Assembly: GCF_020181035.1 (NCBI RefSeq)
Contig: NZ_JAIQYY010000022.1
Location: 100,705 to 163,255 of the forward strand
Length of the DNA: 62,551 bases
Direction of reading: 5' to 3'
Source: Streptomyces sp. CoH27
Lineage (GTDB): Bacteria > Actinomycetota > Actinomycetes > Streptomycetales > Streptomycetaceae
Positions 18,833 through 27,458 of the stretch are shown in pieces (positions within the stretch are counted from its first letter, which is position 1; every line of letters begins with the position of its first letter). The translations under genes and the position numbers were made by a program. The notes under the pieces were generated by a model that searched no databases, was not told the origin of the DNA, and worked only from the letters and a program-made list of their open reading frames with translations.

Positions 18833-20764
18833 TCATGCATGGCTCAGGACGACGGCCTGGCCGCCCGCGGGGGCCATCGCGACGCTCAGCGTGGTCGACG
18901 AGGTCACGGTCTGTGTGCTCACGACGACGGGGGTCTGGTACGGGCTGCTGCCCGGTGTTCCGTCGGCGTAGATCGTGGCGGTGTAGGTGCCGCTGCCGAG
19001 GAAGGACAGCGGGATCGAGAGGGTCCGGGCGGTCTCGTTGGTCATCGCCCCCAGGTACCAGGCGGTGCCGCTGCGCCGGGCGACGGCGACGTACTCGCCG
19101 ATCGAACCGGCGAGGGTCCGGCTCTGGTCCCAGACGGTGGGGATGGCGTCGAACCAGGGCAGCCCGGGCCAGTTGGCGGGGGTGGAGTACTGCGAGGGGG
19201 TGCTGTACCAGTACAGGAAGTTCAGGGGCTGGTAGTACACGGCGGCCATCGCCATCTGGTGGGCGTTGGTCGTCCGGTCGCGGGACTGGCCGTAGCAGAT
19301 GGTGTAGTCCATCGGCCCGCCGATGTTGCGGGCGAAGGGCAGGGTGACGTTGTGGGTGGCGGTCGGGAAGTGCTCGTTGCCCCGCACACCCTCCAGACTG
19401 ATCCAGTTGGGGTAGGTCCGCTCGTAGCCGAACGGCCGTACGTCGTCGTGCGTGTCGATCAGCAGCTTGTACCTGGCCGCCGTCCTGACCCAGGCGGTGA
19501 TCTGGTTCGTCATCGCCTGTGTGCCGTCGTTGATGAAGCCCAGCTTGACGCCCGCGACGCCCCAGCTCCGGTAGCGGGCGAACAGGCTGTCCGGGCTGCT
19601 CAGGGCCATGGGGTTGACGTAGAGGATGACGCCGATTCCCTTGCCGGTGGCGTAGGAGATCACCGTGGGCAGGTCGATGGCGGAGATCGGCTGCGTGGCG
19701 TCGGTCGAGGTGTGCTCGGGGCCGTACCACCCCGAGTCGTACTCGATGTACTGCAGGCCGCGGCTGACGGCGAAGTCGACGCCCGCCAGCCCGGCCGCGG
19801 TGGTCAGATTGCACCGGAAGACCTTGCCCGGCTTGATCCACGACGTGTCGGCGAGGGCGCCGGCCGGGGCCAGGTTGAGCACCAGCTCCGCGTTGTCGAC
19901 CAGTTCGGCGTGGGTGGAGCCGATCACCACCGCGCGCCAGGGCGTGGCGAACGGCGTCCTGACGGTGGAAGTCGTCTGGACGGTTCCAGAGCCGCGCGCG
20001 GTGTGCTGCATCAGGTACGCCGCGAGCGTGTTGGGCTGCCCGGAGACCGAACTGAGCATCATCCGTGGGTAGTTGATGCGTGCCGACTCGCAGACGCAGG
20101 CGATGAGCCCGCCGCCGTAGGTCGCGGTGAGGGGGAGGTCGGTCAGGGGGCCGGTGTCCGTGGAGGTGGTTCCGGTGGGCGGGATGGAGCCGGGCGCAAC
20201 CGGGTTGTAGTCGTCCTCGTCCCGCGCGCTGTAGACGAGGGTGCCGTCCGGGAAGGCGAACGTCGTCAGTTCGCCGGCGATGATGGCGGTACCCGGGTCC
20301 AGCAGGACGTAACGGAACGCGACGCCGGTCGCGTAGGCCCGGATCTGGACACCGAAGTTGATGGAGGTGCGGTTGTCCCGGAGGTTCCAGCGTATCTCCT
20401 GATAGGTGTCCAGGACGGTCGCGTTGCGGCCGTACGCCGGCTTCCATGTGCTGTCGACGTGCCAGTGCTGATAGTTCGTCAGAATAGCGTCGGTGCCGAG
20501 GGCGGTCCCGTCACTCAGCCGCAGGCCCATGGCCGAAGTGGCCACGACAGTCGCGCCGTTGCGCCGGGCCGACCACTGGAGCGAGCCGCCCGTCAGCGAC
20601 ATGGTGATGCTGGTGGTGCCGTCGCGCGACGTCGCGGTGACCGAGGCGTCCGAGGCCTCGGCCGGATATGTGCTGCCCATTCCCAGGGCGGCCGTTGCGG
20701 CAGCGACCGCCGCGCCCTTGAGCACCCTGCGGCGGGAGGGTTCCTGACGCTCTGACATGTTCAC
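18833..20764 (-). CDS. Secreted GH97 glycoside hydrolase
   Basis: A 643-aa enzyme with a twin-arginine signal (SRRRVLKGAAVAAATAALG). It has the three-part GH97 plan: an N-terminal beta-sandwich (about 40-290), a TIM barrel (about 300-550, with YIEYDSGWYGPEH, GVILYVNPM and GVAGVKLGFIND) and a C-terminal beta domain (WYLGAMTNETARTL). GH97 includes inverting alpha-glucosidases and retaining alpha-galactosidases/beta-L-arabinopyranosidases. The position where retaining members carry a nucleophile Asp in VKVDF reads VKLGF here, and a Glu occurs in VRGNEHF. This leans towards the inverting group, but I cannot align it properly. I chose the GTG at 20764 because GAGGTGG stands seven bases before it; the ATG at 20758 is the alternative. 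Confidence 0.85.
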   Translation of the reverse strand: MNMSERQEPSRRRVLKGAAVAAATAALGMGSTYPAEASDASVTATSRDGTTSITMSLTGGSLQWSARRNGATVVATSAMGLRLSDGTALGTDAILTNYQHWHVDSTWKPAYGRNATVLDTYQEIRWNLRDNRTSINFGVQIRAYATGVAFRYVLLDPGTAIIAGELTTFAFPDGTLVYSARDEDDYNPVAPGSIPPTGTTSTDTGPLTDLPLTATYGGGLIACVCESARINYPRMMLSSVSGQPNTLAAYLMQHTARGSGTVQTTSTVRTPFATPWRAVVIGSTHAELVDNAELVLNLAPAGALADTSWIKPGKVFRCNLTTAAGLAGVDFAVSRGLQYIEYDSGWYGPEHTSTDATQPISAIDLPTVISYATGKGIGVILYVNPMALSSPDSLFARYRSWGVAGVKLGFINDGTQAMTNQITAWVRTAARYKLLIDTHDDVRPFGYERTYPNWISLEGVRGNEHFPTATHNVTLPFARNIGGPMDYTICYGQSRDRTTNAHQMAMAAVYYQPLNFLYWYSTPSQYSTPANWPGLPWFDAIPTVWDQSRTLAGSIGEYVAVARRSGTAWYLGAMTNETARTLSIPLSFLGSGTYTATIYADGTPGSSPYQTPVVVSTQTVTSSTTLSVAMAPAGGQAVVLSHA

Positions 20765-21070
20765 AGTCGGTCCACCTCGCTTGGACATGGTTTCCAACAA
20801 AGTCAACCAGCAAGTAACAGATTCTGACTGTCGCGGAGTTTCTACGCCTGCCCCGACCTGAAGGTCAACCCCTCGTATCTGCCCCCTACTTGTCCGAAAT
20901 CCTGGACAGTCCGGGCGACTTGCGACTCTGGGGAGCCCGACCGGGTGCACCGCGATCTGGTCAAGCTTAAACAAATTCGAACGCGATCCTTGACGCCGTA
21001 AACGTGCCACGGCTCTCATGGGTCCCCGCCGCCATCAAGGGATCGTCAACCTCGACAGAGAGGGACGCAC
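20765..21070. other. 306-bp divergent regulatory region, GH97 / GH43
   Basis: Intergenic sequence between divergent genes, with a local AT-rich patch around 20965-20985. It must contain both promoters, but I cannot choose convincing -35/-10 pairs. A TTGGA-N7-TCCAA inverted repeat lies next to the GH97 ribosome-binding site. Confidence 0.6.
20781..20797. repeat. Inverted repeat TTGGA-N7-TCCAA
   Basis: Five-base perfect arms separated by CATGGTT, 16 bases upstream of the GH97 GTG start. It is a possible operator for divergent control of the two glycosidase genes. The arms are short, so chance is not excluded. Confidence 0.25.
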
Positions 21071-22564
21071 ATGTTCAAGGGAGTTCCCGGGACGCCCGCC
21101 GGCCGGTGGCGGCGCAGAGTCGTCGCGTTCCTGACCCTGCTGGGAGGCCTCGCGGCGCTCCTGCTTCCGGCGACCGAGGCGCACGCGGCCTCGGTGTTGT
21201 TCACCACGGGCGCCGCACGCACCGACCAGAACGGGAACGCGCTTCAACTGCACGGCCTCGGCATCGTCAAGGTGGGCAGCACCTGGTACGGCTTCGGGGA
21301 GGACAAGACCGGCGAGACATCGTCGGACACGTCGTTCCAGGACATCCCGTGCTACACCTCGACCGACCTGGCCACCTGGACCTACCAGGGCGTCGCCCTG
21401 GCCAGGCAGAGCAGCGGCGACCTGGGGCCCAGCCGCATCGTGGAGCGGCCCAAGGTCATCTACAACGCCTCGACCAGCACGTACGTGATGTACATGCACA
21501 TCGACAGCACCAACTACTCCGAGGCCAAGGTCGGTGTGGCGACCAGCAGCACCCCCTGCGGCCCCTACACCTACCGGGGAAGCTTCCGGCCGCTGGGCAA
21601 CCTCAGCCGTGACCTCGGCCTGTTCCAGGACACCGACGGCACCGCCTATCTGCTGAGCGAGGACCGCAACAACGGCCTGCGCATCGACAAGCTGTCCGCC
21701 GACTACCTGTCCGTGGACAGCGCTGTGGCGGTGCTCGGCAGCAGCGGCAGCAGCGGCAGCGTCGAGGCGCCCGCCATGGTCAAGGTGGGCGGCACCTACT
21801 ACGTCTTCGGCTCGCACCTGACGGGCTGGGGCCTCAACGACAACATCTACGCCACCGCCACGTCACTGGGCGGCCCCTGGTCGTCGTTCCGTGACCTGGC
21901 CGCACCCGGCACCCACACCTACGGCAGCCAGACGGCGAACGTCATCACCGTCCAGGGCACCTCCGGCACCACGTACATCTACGCCGGCGACCGCTGGAAC
22001 ACCTCCGACCTCGGCGCGTCGAAACTGATCTGGCTGCCCCTGACCATCAGGGGAACGACGGTGAACCTCGGCCAGTACCCCACCTGGTCACTCGACACCG
22101 CAGCGGGAACCTGGGCGGCCGGCAGCGGGATCCCCGCTGAGGGCGTCCACACCCTGAAGAATGTCAACAGCTCCATGCTGATGGACGTGTCGAGCGGCTC
22201 CACGGTGAACGGCGCCAAGATCATCCAGTGGCCGTCGACCGGCGGTGCCAACCAGCAGTGGACGCTCACGCGGGTGGCGGACAACATCTTCACGCTCAAG
22301 AGCGTGAAGAGCGGCCTGTGCCTGGACGTGCCGAACCAGTCGACGGCAACCGGCCTGCAACTGGAGCAGTGGACCTGCAACGGCGGGACCAACCAACAAT
22401 GGTTCCTCGACCTCGTCGGCAGCTACACCGGCAGCACCTACATGTTGGCCGGCGTGGGCAGCGACTTGGACATCGGTGTCGCGAGCGCCTCGACCACCAG
22501 CGGGGCGGCCGTGGACCAGGAATCGGGCACCGGCGCGTCGAGCCAGCAGTGGAGTCTTTCCTGA
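21071..22564 (+). CDS. Secreted GH43 exo-beta-1,3-galactanase-like enzyme with CBM13
   Basis: A 497-aa protein with a Sec signal (residues 1-40, ending AHA). The propeller (about 42-350) shows the signature blocks of GH43 subfamily 24: CYTSTDLATWTYQG, ERPKVIYNASTSTYVMYMHI, SRDLGLFQDTDGTAYLLSED and SVEAPAMVKVGGTYYVFGSH. Characterised members of this subfamily, including one from S. avermitilis with the same CBM13 tail, are exo-beta-1,3-galactanases acting on the arabinogalactan backbone. The CBM13 covers about 365-497 (HTLKNVNSSMLMDVSSG and two further repeats). The ribosome-binding site GAGGGA precedes the ATG. With the two arabinofuranosidases this gives a coherent type II arabinogalactan set. 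Confidence 0.88.
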   Translation: MFKGVPGTPAGRWRRRVVAFLTLLGGLAALLLPATEAHAASVLFTTGAARTDQNGNALQLHGLGIVKVGSTWYGFGEDKTGETSSDTSFQDIPCYTSTDLATWTYQGVALARQSSGDLGPSRIVERPKVIYNASTSTYVMYMHIDSTNYSEAKVGVATSSTPCGPYTYRGSFRPLGNLSRDLGLFQDTDGTAYLLSEDRNNGLRIDKLSADYLSVDSAVAVLGSSGSSGSVEAPAMVKVGGTYYVFGSHLTGWGLNDNIYATATSLGGPWSSFRDLAAPGTHTYGSQTANVITVQGTSGTTYIYAGDRWNTSDLGASKLIWLPLTIRGTTVNLGQYPTWSLDTAAGTWAAGSGIPAEGVHTLKNVNSSMLMDVSSGSTVNGAKIIQWPSTGGANQQWTLTRVADNIFTLKSVKSGLCLDVPNQSTATGLQLEQWTCNGGTNQQWFLDLVGSYTGSTYMLAGVGSDLDIGVASASTTSGAAVDQESGTGASSQQWSLS

Positions 22565-22911
22565 CGGGTGCGCCAGGACCACTGAGGCGGATCAACGGCC
22601 ACGTCGGCACCGTCGGGAAGCACCTGCGCTACTTCGCCGCCGCCCACCGTCTGCCCGACCTGGACCCGGCCGAGCGCCTTGCGCGGGCTGCTATCGAGCT
22701 CGGTGTCGACGGTGCCCAGGTCCCAGGGCTGTTTCAAAGCCTGACTTATCGCGTATCTGTGCTGGTCAGCGGAGTCCGAGGAGCTTCCTCGCCGGGACCG
22801 GTCCATGAGCTGGACAGGAGGACCTGCCGCCATGCCCGGGCCTACGGAGAACCACTCGACCGAGAAACACAGTTCGACTGCCGAGCGCCCCTCGCTCGGA
22901 ACGACGACTTG
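22565..22911. other. 347-bp non-coding stretch
   Basis: The plus-strand frame running on from the galactanase region is open but has no recognisable protein. There is no clear promoter or hairpin. I see nothing I can name here. Confidence 0.5.
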
Positions 22912-23694
22912 TCAGGCCAGGAACCTGGCCACCCGGTCGCCCCAGGCGCGCACGCCCGCAGAGTCGCTCGTCACGTGCAACTCAGCGCCGGGGAGTAGGC
23001 CGGCGAGCTGTTCGGCAGTGGACCTCGGGTGGCTGGGGTCGTCCGCGAGGGCCAGGATCAGGGTGGGCTGGGTGAGTTCGCCGATCTTCTCGCGGGGCGG
23101 CAGGTCCGAGGCGGCCAGCCCGTGGAAGAGCGCGGGCAGCAGCTCGGGGTGCACACCAAGCTCCCGCGGCGGGTAGGGAAGGCCGGACAGCGAGGGCGGA
23201 ATCGGAGCAGTGGCGGCCGCCGCGGTGAACGCGCCGATGCCGTGCTCCGCCACCAGCCTTGCAGCCATGCGGTAGTTGTCGGCCTGCGCGGCCCTGGTCT
23301 CCCATGCGGTGGGCGGGATGACCAGCATGAGCCGGTCGAACAGTGCCGGGTCGTTGACCGCTGCGTGCAGCACCGTGGCACAGCCCAGCGAGGACCCCAT
23401 TCCGGTCACCGGTCGCGTCCCGCCCAGGTGGTCGAGGAGTTCGACGAGGTCGGCGGCGAAGCGTTCGAAGCGGTAGTCATCGGGATCCGGGCGCCCAGTG
23501 GAGGCGCCGTGCGCCCGGGCGTCGTAACGGACGAACCGCCGCCCGGGCAGGCTCTCGACGGCCTCCCAGTTGAGCATGCCCAGCTCGTCCTCGGCCTTGC
23601 GGCTGAGGAGCGCGCCGTGGGCGTAGACGGCAAGGGGGCCTTCGCCCTGGGCGTCGTAGTCGATGCGGATGCCATCGTGAAGGGTGAAGTGCAT
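22912..23694 (-). CDS. Alpha/beta hydrolase
   Basis: A 260-aa cytoplasmic alpha/beta-hydrolase-fold protein (HFTLHDGIRIDYDAQGEGPL, HG oxyanion loop AHGALL, RYDARAHGAST, nucleophile elbow GMGSSLG). The acid Asp is probably in LALADDPSHP. The usual C-terminal catalytic His before the last helix is not evident in SDSAGVRAWGDRVARFL. The His of DPSHP may serve, or the protein may be catalytically unusual. The start at 23694 gives the normal strand order; the frame extends upstream without similarity. Substrate unknown. It lies alone between the glycosidase locus and the APC permease. Confidence 0.8.
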   Translation of the reverse strand: MHFTLHDGIRIDYDAQGEGPLAVYAHGALLSRKAEDELGMLNWEAVESLPGRRFVRYDARAHGASTGRPDPDDYRFERFAADLVELLDHLGGTRPVTGMGSSLGCATVLHAAVNDPALFDRLMLVIPPTAWETRAAQADNYRMAARLVAEHGIGAFTAAAATAPIPPSLSGLPYPPRELGVHPELLPALFHGLAASDLPPREKIGELTQPTLILALADDPSHPRSTAEQLAGLLPGAELHVTSDSAGVRAWGDRVARFLA

Positions 23695-23978
23695 GATCAC
23701 GGCAACCGGAGATCGGGCACTTTCATTCCGGGCGTCCGGGTCGCAAGGGGGCAACGGAAGGCTTGCTGACGGTTCGCCAGGACTGTCGTCGCGTCCCAGG
23801 TGTTGGACGGCACGAAGCTCTACTTGCAAAGTAATACCCACCGGCCTTGGCGACGGCGTAGCCTCAAGAATCGGAAGGCCATGCCATCGGCCGGTCCCGC
23901 GACGGACCGACCACGAAGGTCCGCCTCACGGCACGCGGACGGCCTTGTGCCGATCCCGGCCGACGAGATCCCGGAGTG

Positions 23979-25511
23979 CTACTCCCCGTTGGTGGCAGGT
24001 GCGGTGCGGGTCGGTCTGCCCAGTACCCAGAAGAGCACGCCGAGGAGCATGAAGGCGACGAGCGGGACGGCCTCCGTCAGCAGGTACTTCCAGCGCTCGC
24101 CGTAACTCCAGCCGGCCGGCGCGTAGCCGGAGCCGAACCAGTGGTCGCCGAGTCCCGGGGCGACCAGTTGCACGCTGGCGAACAGGATGAGCAGGGTGAG
24201 CACCGTGCTGATGGTGCGGGGGATGGGTGCCCTGTAGGGGCGGGGGAAGTCCGGAGCCTTGCGGCGCAGTACCGCGAGCGCCGGGAAGATGCCCAGGTAG
24301 CTGACGAGGGTGGTGGAGACGGCGAGGCCGAGGACGGCGCCGAAGAGCTTGCCGGCGCTGCCACCCGTCAGTTGGTGGGCCAGGACGAGGACGGTCGTGG
24401 AGACCGCACCGCTGAGAATGTTGACCCGTACGGGGGTGCCGAACCGGCTGGAGATGACGCCGAGGAAGCGGGGTGCCGCGCCGTCGTAGCCGGAGACGGC
24501 GAGGGCACGGTCGGATCCCATGATCCATGTGACTCCGGAGGACAGCACCGTGAGGATGAACATGATCGCGGCGAGGTCTCCGAGCAGGCGGCCGGCGCCG
24601 CTGAGCGTGGCTGTGCCGTCGGCGGCGACATGGCCGCCGTACACAGTGAAGACCTGCCGGATGGCGTCGATGAAACCGCCGAGACCGGTGATGGCCTTGA
24701 CCGGCAGGACGAGCAGGATGCCGAGGATCGGCAGCGCGTACAGCAGTACGGCGAGGCCGGCGCTGCGGAAGATGGCGAACGGCACGTCCTTCTGGGCGTC
24801 GGTCATTTCGTCGCCGGCGGTGTTGGGCAGCTCGAAACCGACGTAGTTGAACATCAGGACAGGTACCAGTGCGACGAATCCCGCGTAGGTCGGGGAGAAG
24901 TCGCCGACACCGAATCCATGCAGGCCGTGTCGGATGCCGTACACCACGACGGTGACGGTGAACAGTCCGAGGAGGATGAAACGGCTCCAGGCGCCGATGG
25001 TGGGAATCCACTTGCCGACGTCGAAGGAAAGGATCGCGGCGAGCACGCCCACCCAGACGAACACGAGAGTGAAGGCGTAGAAGGCCGGGGTGCTCAGGTT
25101 CTTCCCGTCGTTGAAGAAGGTGGTGTAGGCAGTGGCGGCGGACACGGAGAGCGTGCCGCCCAGCCACACCGGATTGGTGATCCAGTACAGGAAGTTGTTG
25201 ACGGCACCGGCGAGCCGCCCGAAGGCCCGGCTGGTCCAGATGTAGGGACCGCCCTCGTCGGGGAACGCGGCTCCCAGTTCGGCGGTGAGCAGTGCGGACG
25301 GCACGAAGAACACCGCGGCCAGCACGATGAGCCAGGTGAACGCTTCAGCACCCTTCGAGGCGACGGTGCCGATGGTGTCCACGCCGACGATGGTGCACAG
25401 GAGGAAGAACAGGATGTCGAAGCGGCCGAAGTGCTTGCGCAGCTTCTGCCGCTCCGCGAGAGCTGCTGCCGGCGTGTCGGCAGGCTCGGAGGTTATCTGA
25501 CCAGCGGCCAC
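23979..25511 (-). CDS. APC-family amino acid permease
   Basis: A 510-aa inner-membrane transporter with about twelve hydrophobic segments. It shows the APC signature in helix 1 (FDILFFLLCTIVGVDTIG), ELGAAFPDEGGPYIW in helix 2, and FELPNTAGDEMTDAQKDVP between helices 6 and 7. It would be a proton-coupled importer of an amino acid or amine; the substrate cannot be read. I chose the GTG at 25511 because AGGAG lies seven bases upstream and helix 1 then follows a short polar N-terminus. There is no obvious functional partner on either side. Confidence 0.88.
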   Translation of the reverse strand: MAAGQITSEPADTPAAALAERQKLRKHFGRFDILFFLLCTIVGVDTIGTVASKGAEAFTWLIVLAAVFFVPSALLTAELGAAFPDEGGPYIWTSRAFGRLAGAVNNFLYWITNPVWLGGTLSVSAATAYTTFFNDGKNLSTPAFYAFTLVFVWVGVLAAILSFDVGKWIPTIGAWSRFILLGLFTVTVVVYGIRHGLHGFGVGDFSPTYAGFVALVPVLMFNYVGFELPNTAGDEMTDAQKDVPFAIFRSAGLAVLLYALPILGILLVLPVKAITGLGGFIDAIRQVFTVYGGHVAADGTATLSGAGRLLGDLAAIMFILTVLSSGVTWIMGSDRALAVSGYDGAAPRFLGVISSRFGTPVRVNILSGAVSTTVLVLAHQLTGGSAGKLFGAVLGLAVSTTLVSYLGIFPALAVLRRKAPDFPRPYRAPIPRTISTVLTLLILFASVQLVAPGLGDHWFGSGYAPAGWSYGERWKYLLTEAVPLVAFMLLGVLFWVLGRPTRTAPATNGE

Positions 25512-25815
25512 CGGGAGCTCCTGCGTGCGTGGGAAGGGGCGGGATGCGGCCAATGATCAGCCGTACCTCAAAAGCACACAAGTGTTCATGTCTAACTCTT
25601 GACCATCCCTATCCACCCGAAATGCGACGGAAACCGCACCGAAACACGGGAATGGAGGCAGGAACCGCCTCGCCGAGCGGAGGCCGATCCGCTGCGCGCC
25701 GGCTGACGACCAGCGCTGGGCGGTCGCGTCTTCTTCTTGTGGTGTAGCCGATCAACGGGACGTGGTGTTGGTGGTGTTGGGTAGCGTGGGGGCTCGTTCG
25801 AGGAGCTCGGTGGGC

Positions 25816-26364
25816 TTACCTATCGCGGTGACCAGGCCGTTGATGTGGTCTGAGCGGCGCTCCGCCGGAGGTTGGGTCTTGCCAGGCCGGCCCCAGCCCG
25901 CGAAGGTGATCACCTTGGTCGACCGGGCACTTTTTGTCTGCGAGAGCTTGGCTGACGGCGATGACACCGTTGTTCAGCCTGACCCGCGGAATCTCGACCT
26001 CCTGGATGATCTGCTGGTCGGTCTTCCCGACCCCGACGACCGGATGACGGCAATCGGCCGTCGTGCTGGTGGTGTTGGGCACTACTGGGGCGCTTTCTGC
26101 GATCCACTCGTCGTGCAGTTCGAAGAGCACGGCGGTGACCAGTCGCAGGAGCGCGTCGTCGTTGGGGAAGACCTGGACGACGTCGGTGCGGCGCTTGACC
26201 TCGCGGTTGATTCGCTCCAGCGGGTTGGTGGACTGGATCTTCTTCCAATGTCGCTCGGGGAATGCCGCGAAGGCGGTCAGGTCGTCGGCGACGATGTCGA
26301 GCTGGGTGCGGACCGCGTCGGCGGTGGACTGGGCGAAGATCGTGCGGATCGTGGCGGCGGCCAT
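25816..26364 (-). pseudogene. IS256-type transposase, C-terminal remnant
   Basis: Only the C-terminal quarter of an IS256-family (Mutator-like DDE) transposase is left: AAATIRTIFAQSTADAVRTQ, then HWKKIQSTNPLERINREVKR with the conserved Glu-bearing NPLER(I/L)N.E block, and VFPNDDALLRLVTAVLFELH with DEW. About 40 residues normally found between the first two blocks are missing, and the catalytic Asp residues are absent, so it is inactive. Past DEW the frame runs into unrelated sequence. A GGTGGTGTTGGG motif occurs on both sides (25767 and 26068), perhaps marking nested element ends. Confidence 0.7.
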
Positions 26365-26734
26365 CTCGGCCGCTTCCGCCGACGGTGGGTCCCGAGCGGT
26401 TTCCCGTGGACGGCATCGTCCTGCACGTCAACGGGGAGCTGATCCATCACGGCGCCGAGATTTCCCTGCTGCGCGACCTCTACCGCTGGCAGGACGGAGC
26501 CGTACCGCGCCGAATATGACTTTCCGGTGAGAGACCACCCCACGGCCGACGGGCACAGCCTCGGCTGGAGCTGTTCCGCCGGCTGTCGTACTGCAACCGG
26601 CGCCGTCGGCATTCCACATCACGTACGCTGTCACTCGTCGCATGAAACCCGGTGTCCACTCCCGGGATCAACCCCAACGGCTCTTCACCCGACCTTGGTT
26701 CCAGGGACGGGACCCACACGTTCTGGAGGCTGCG
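26365..26734. other. Region between transposase relic and hypothetical gene
   Basis: Roughly 370 bases. The plus-strand frame at 26391-26519 (FPVDGIVLHVNGELIHHGAE onward to a stop) looks protein-like but is too short to name, and it may be the tail of a gene cut by the transposon. No promoter is clear. Confidence 0.4.
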
Positions 26735-27427
26735 ATGACGACCGAACCGGGTGCCCTGCCCGAGGCTCTTCAGCCCGTGTCGGTACCGAGCTGGCTGGAC
26801 CAAGTCCGCGAGGTGCTTGCCGAACCGGTGGCCGTCCACGACGGATGGGGGCACTCCGTGGCCGTGGTGCCCTTCGCCGCGGTCCACCACTGGCATGCCG
26901 GTGCGGTGGCGGATCTCATCGCCGAGGCGGTAGCCCGGCACGGTGCGGACGCTGCCCCGCACGACGCCCTGCGCGCCGTACACGCGCGCGCGGCAGCCGG
27001 CGAACCGATCGCTGAGGACGTGTGGTCGGCGGTGCTGCGGCCGGCGTTGCGCGAGGTGTATCGGATGGCCTATCCCCGCCTGCGGGTGCACGCGCGGGCG
27101 TCGTCGGCCGCGGCCTCCTTCGCGCGCTCGCGCGGCTGGTCCGCGGACGAGGCCGACCGCTATGGCGAGACCTACGCGCGCATGAACACGGAGGTGAGCG
27201 ATCGCGTGCACGCGGAGGCGAACGCCATCGCGAACGCCGCCGCGTACGCAGGTGCCTTCGCTGCCGGGGATGCGCAGGAGTACGCCCGCGCCTGGCCGTT
27301 CGCCGTGGTGCGGGCCTGGATCGCCGCGTACGCGGGACCGGACGGCACTGCGGGGCCGGCGGCCGAGGAGGCCCGGGTGCGCCTTCGGGACGGCCTCGCC
27401 GACGCGGTGAGGCGCACCACCCCGTGA
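26735..27427 (+). CDS. Conserved-looking hypothetical protein
   Basis: A 230-aa soluble, Ala-rich, largely helical protein with no signal peptide or membrane segment. I do not recognise it. The N-terminal 80 residues (SWLDQVREVLAEPVAVHDGW, SVAVVPFAAVHHWHAG) look like a small folded domain. Residues 90-230 are repetitive Ala/Arg helices with paired aromatic and Glu residues. GGAGG lies six bases before the ATG at 26735; a longer version from 26642 has no ribosome-binding site. It converges with the dioxygenase gene across a shared hairpin and probably marks the edge of the NRPS cluster. Function unknown. Confidence 0.75.
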   Translation: MTTEPGALPEALQPVSVPSWLDQVREVLAEPVAVHDGWGHSVAVVPFAAVHHWHAGAVADLIAEAVARHGADAAPHDALRAVHARAAAGEPIAEDVWSAVLRPALREVYRMAYPRLRVHARASSAAASFARSRGWSADEADRYGETYARMNTEVSDRVHAEANAIANAAAYAGAFAAGDAQEYARAWPFAVVRAWIAAYAGPDGTAGPAAEEARVRLRDGLADAVRRTTP

Positions 27428-27448
27428 GCAGGCGACGACGCCTCACCG
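27405..27448. terminator. Bidirectional hairpin between convergent genes
   Basis: Perfect 10-base arms CGGTGAGGCG and CGCCTCACCG with a 24-base loop. It spans the end of the hypothetical gene and stops just before the end of the dioxygenase gene. It would terminate the NRPS-cluster transcript. Confidence 0.45.
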
Positions 27449-27458
27449 GGTCGTGCGG

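Noticed and set aside
22600..22990. Plus-strand frame HLRYFAAAHRLPDLDPAERL and onward
   Set aside because: Some stretches look protein-like, but there is no start signal, no family and the frame is partly opposite the alpha/beta hydrolase.
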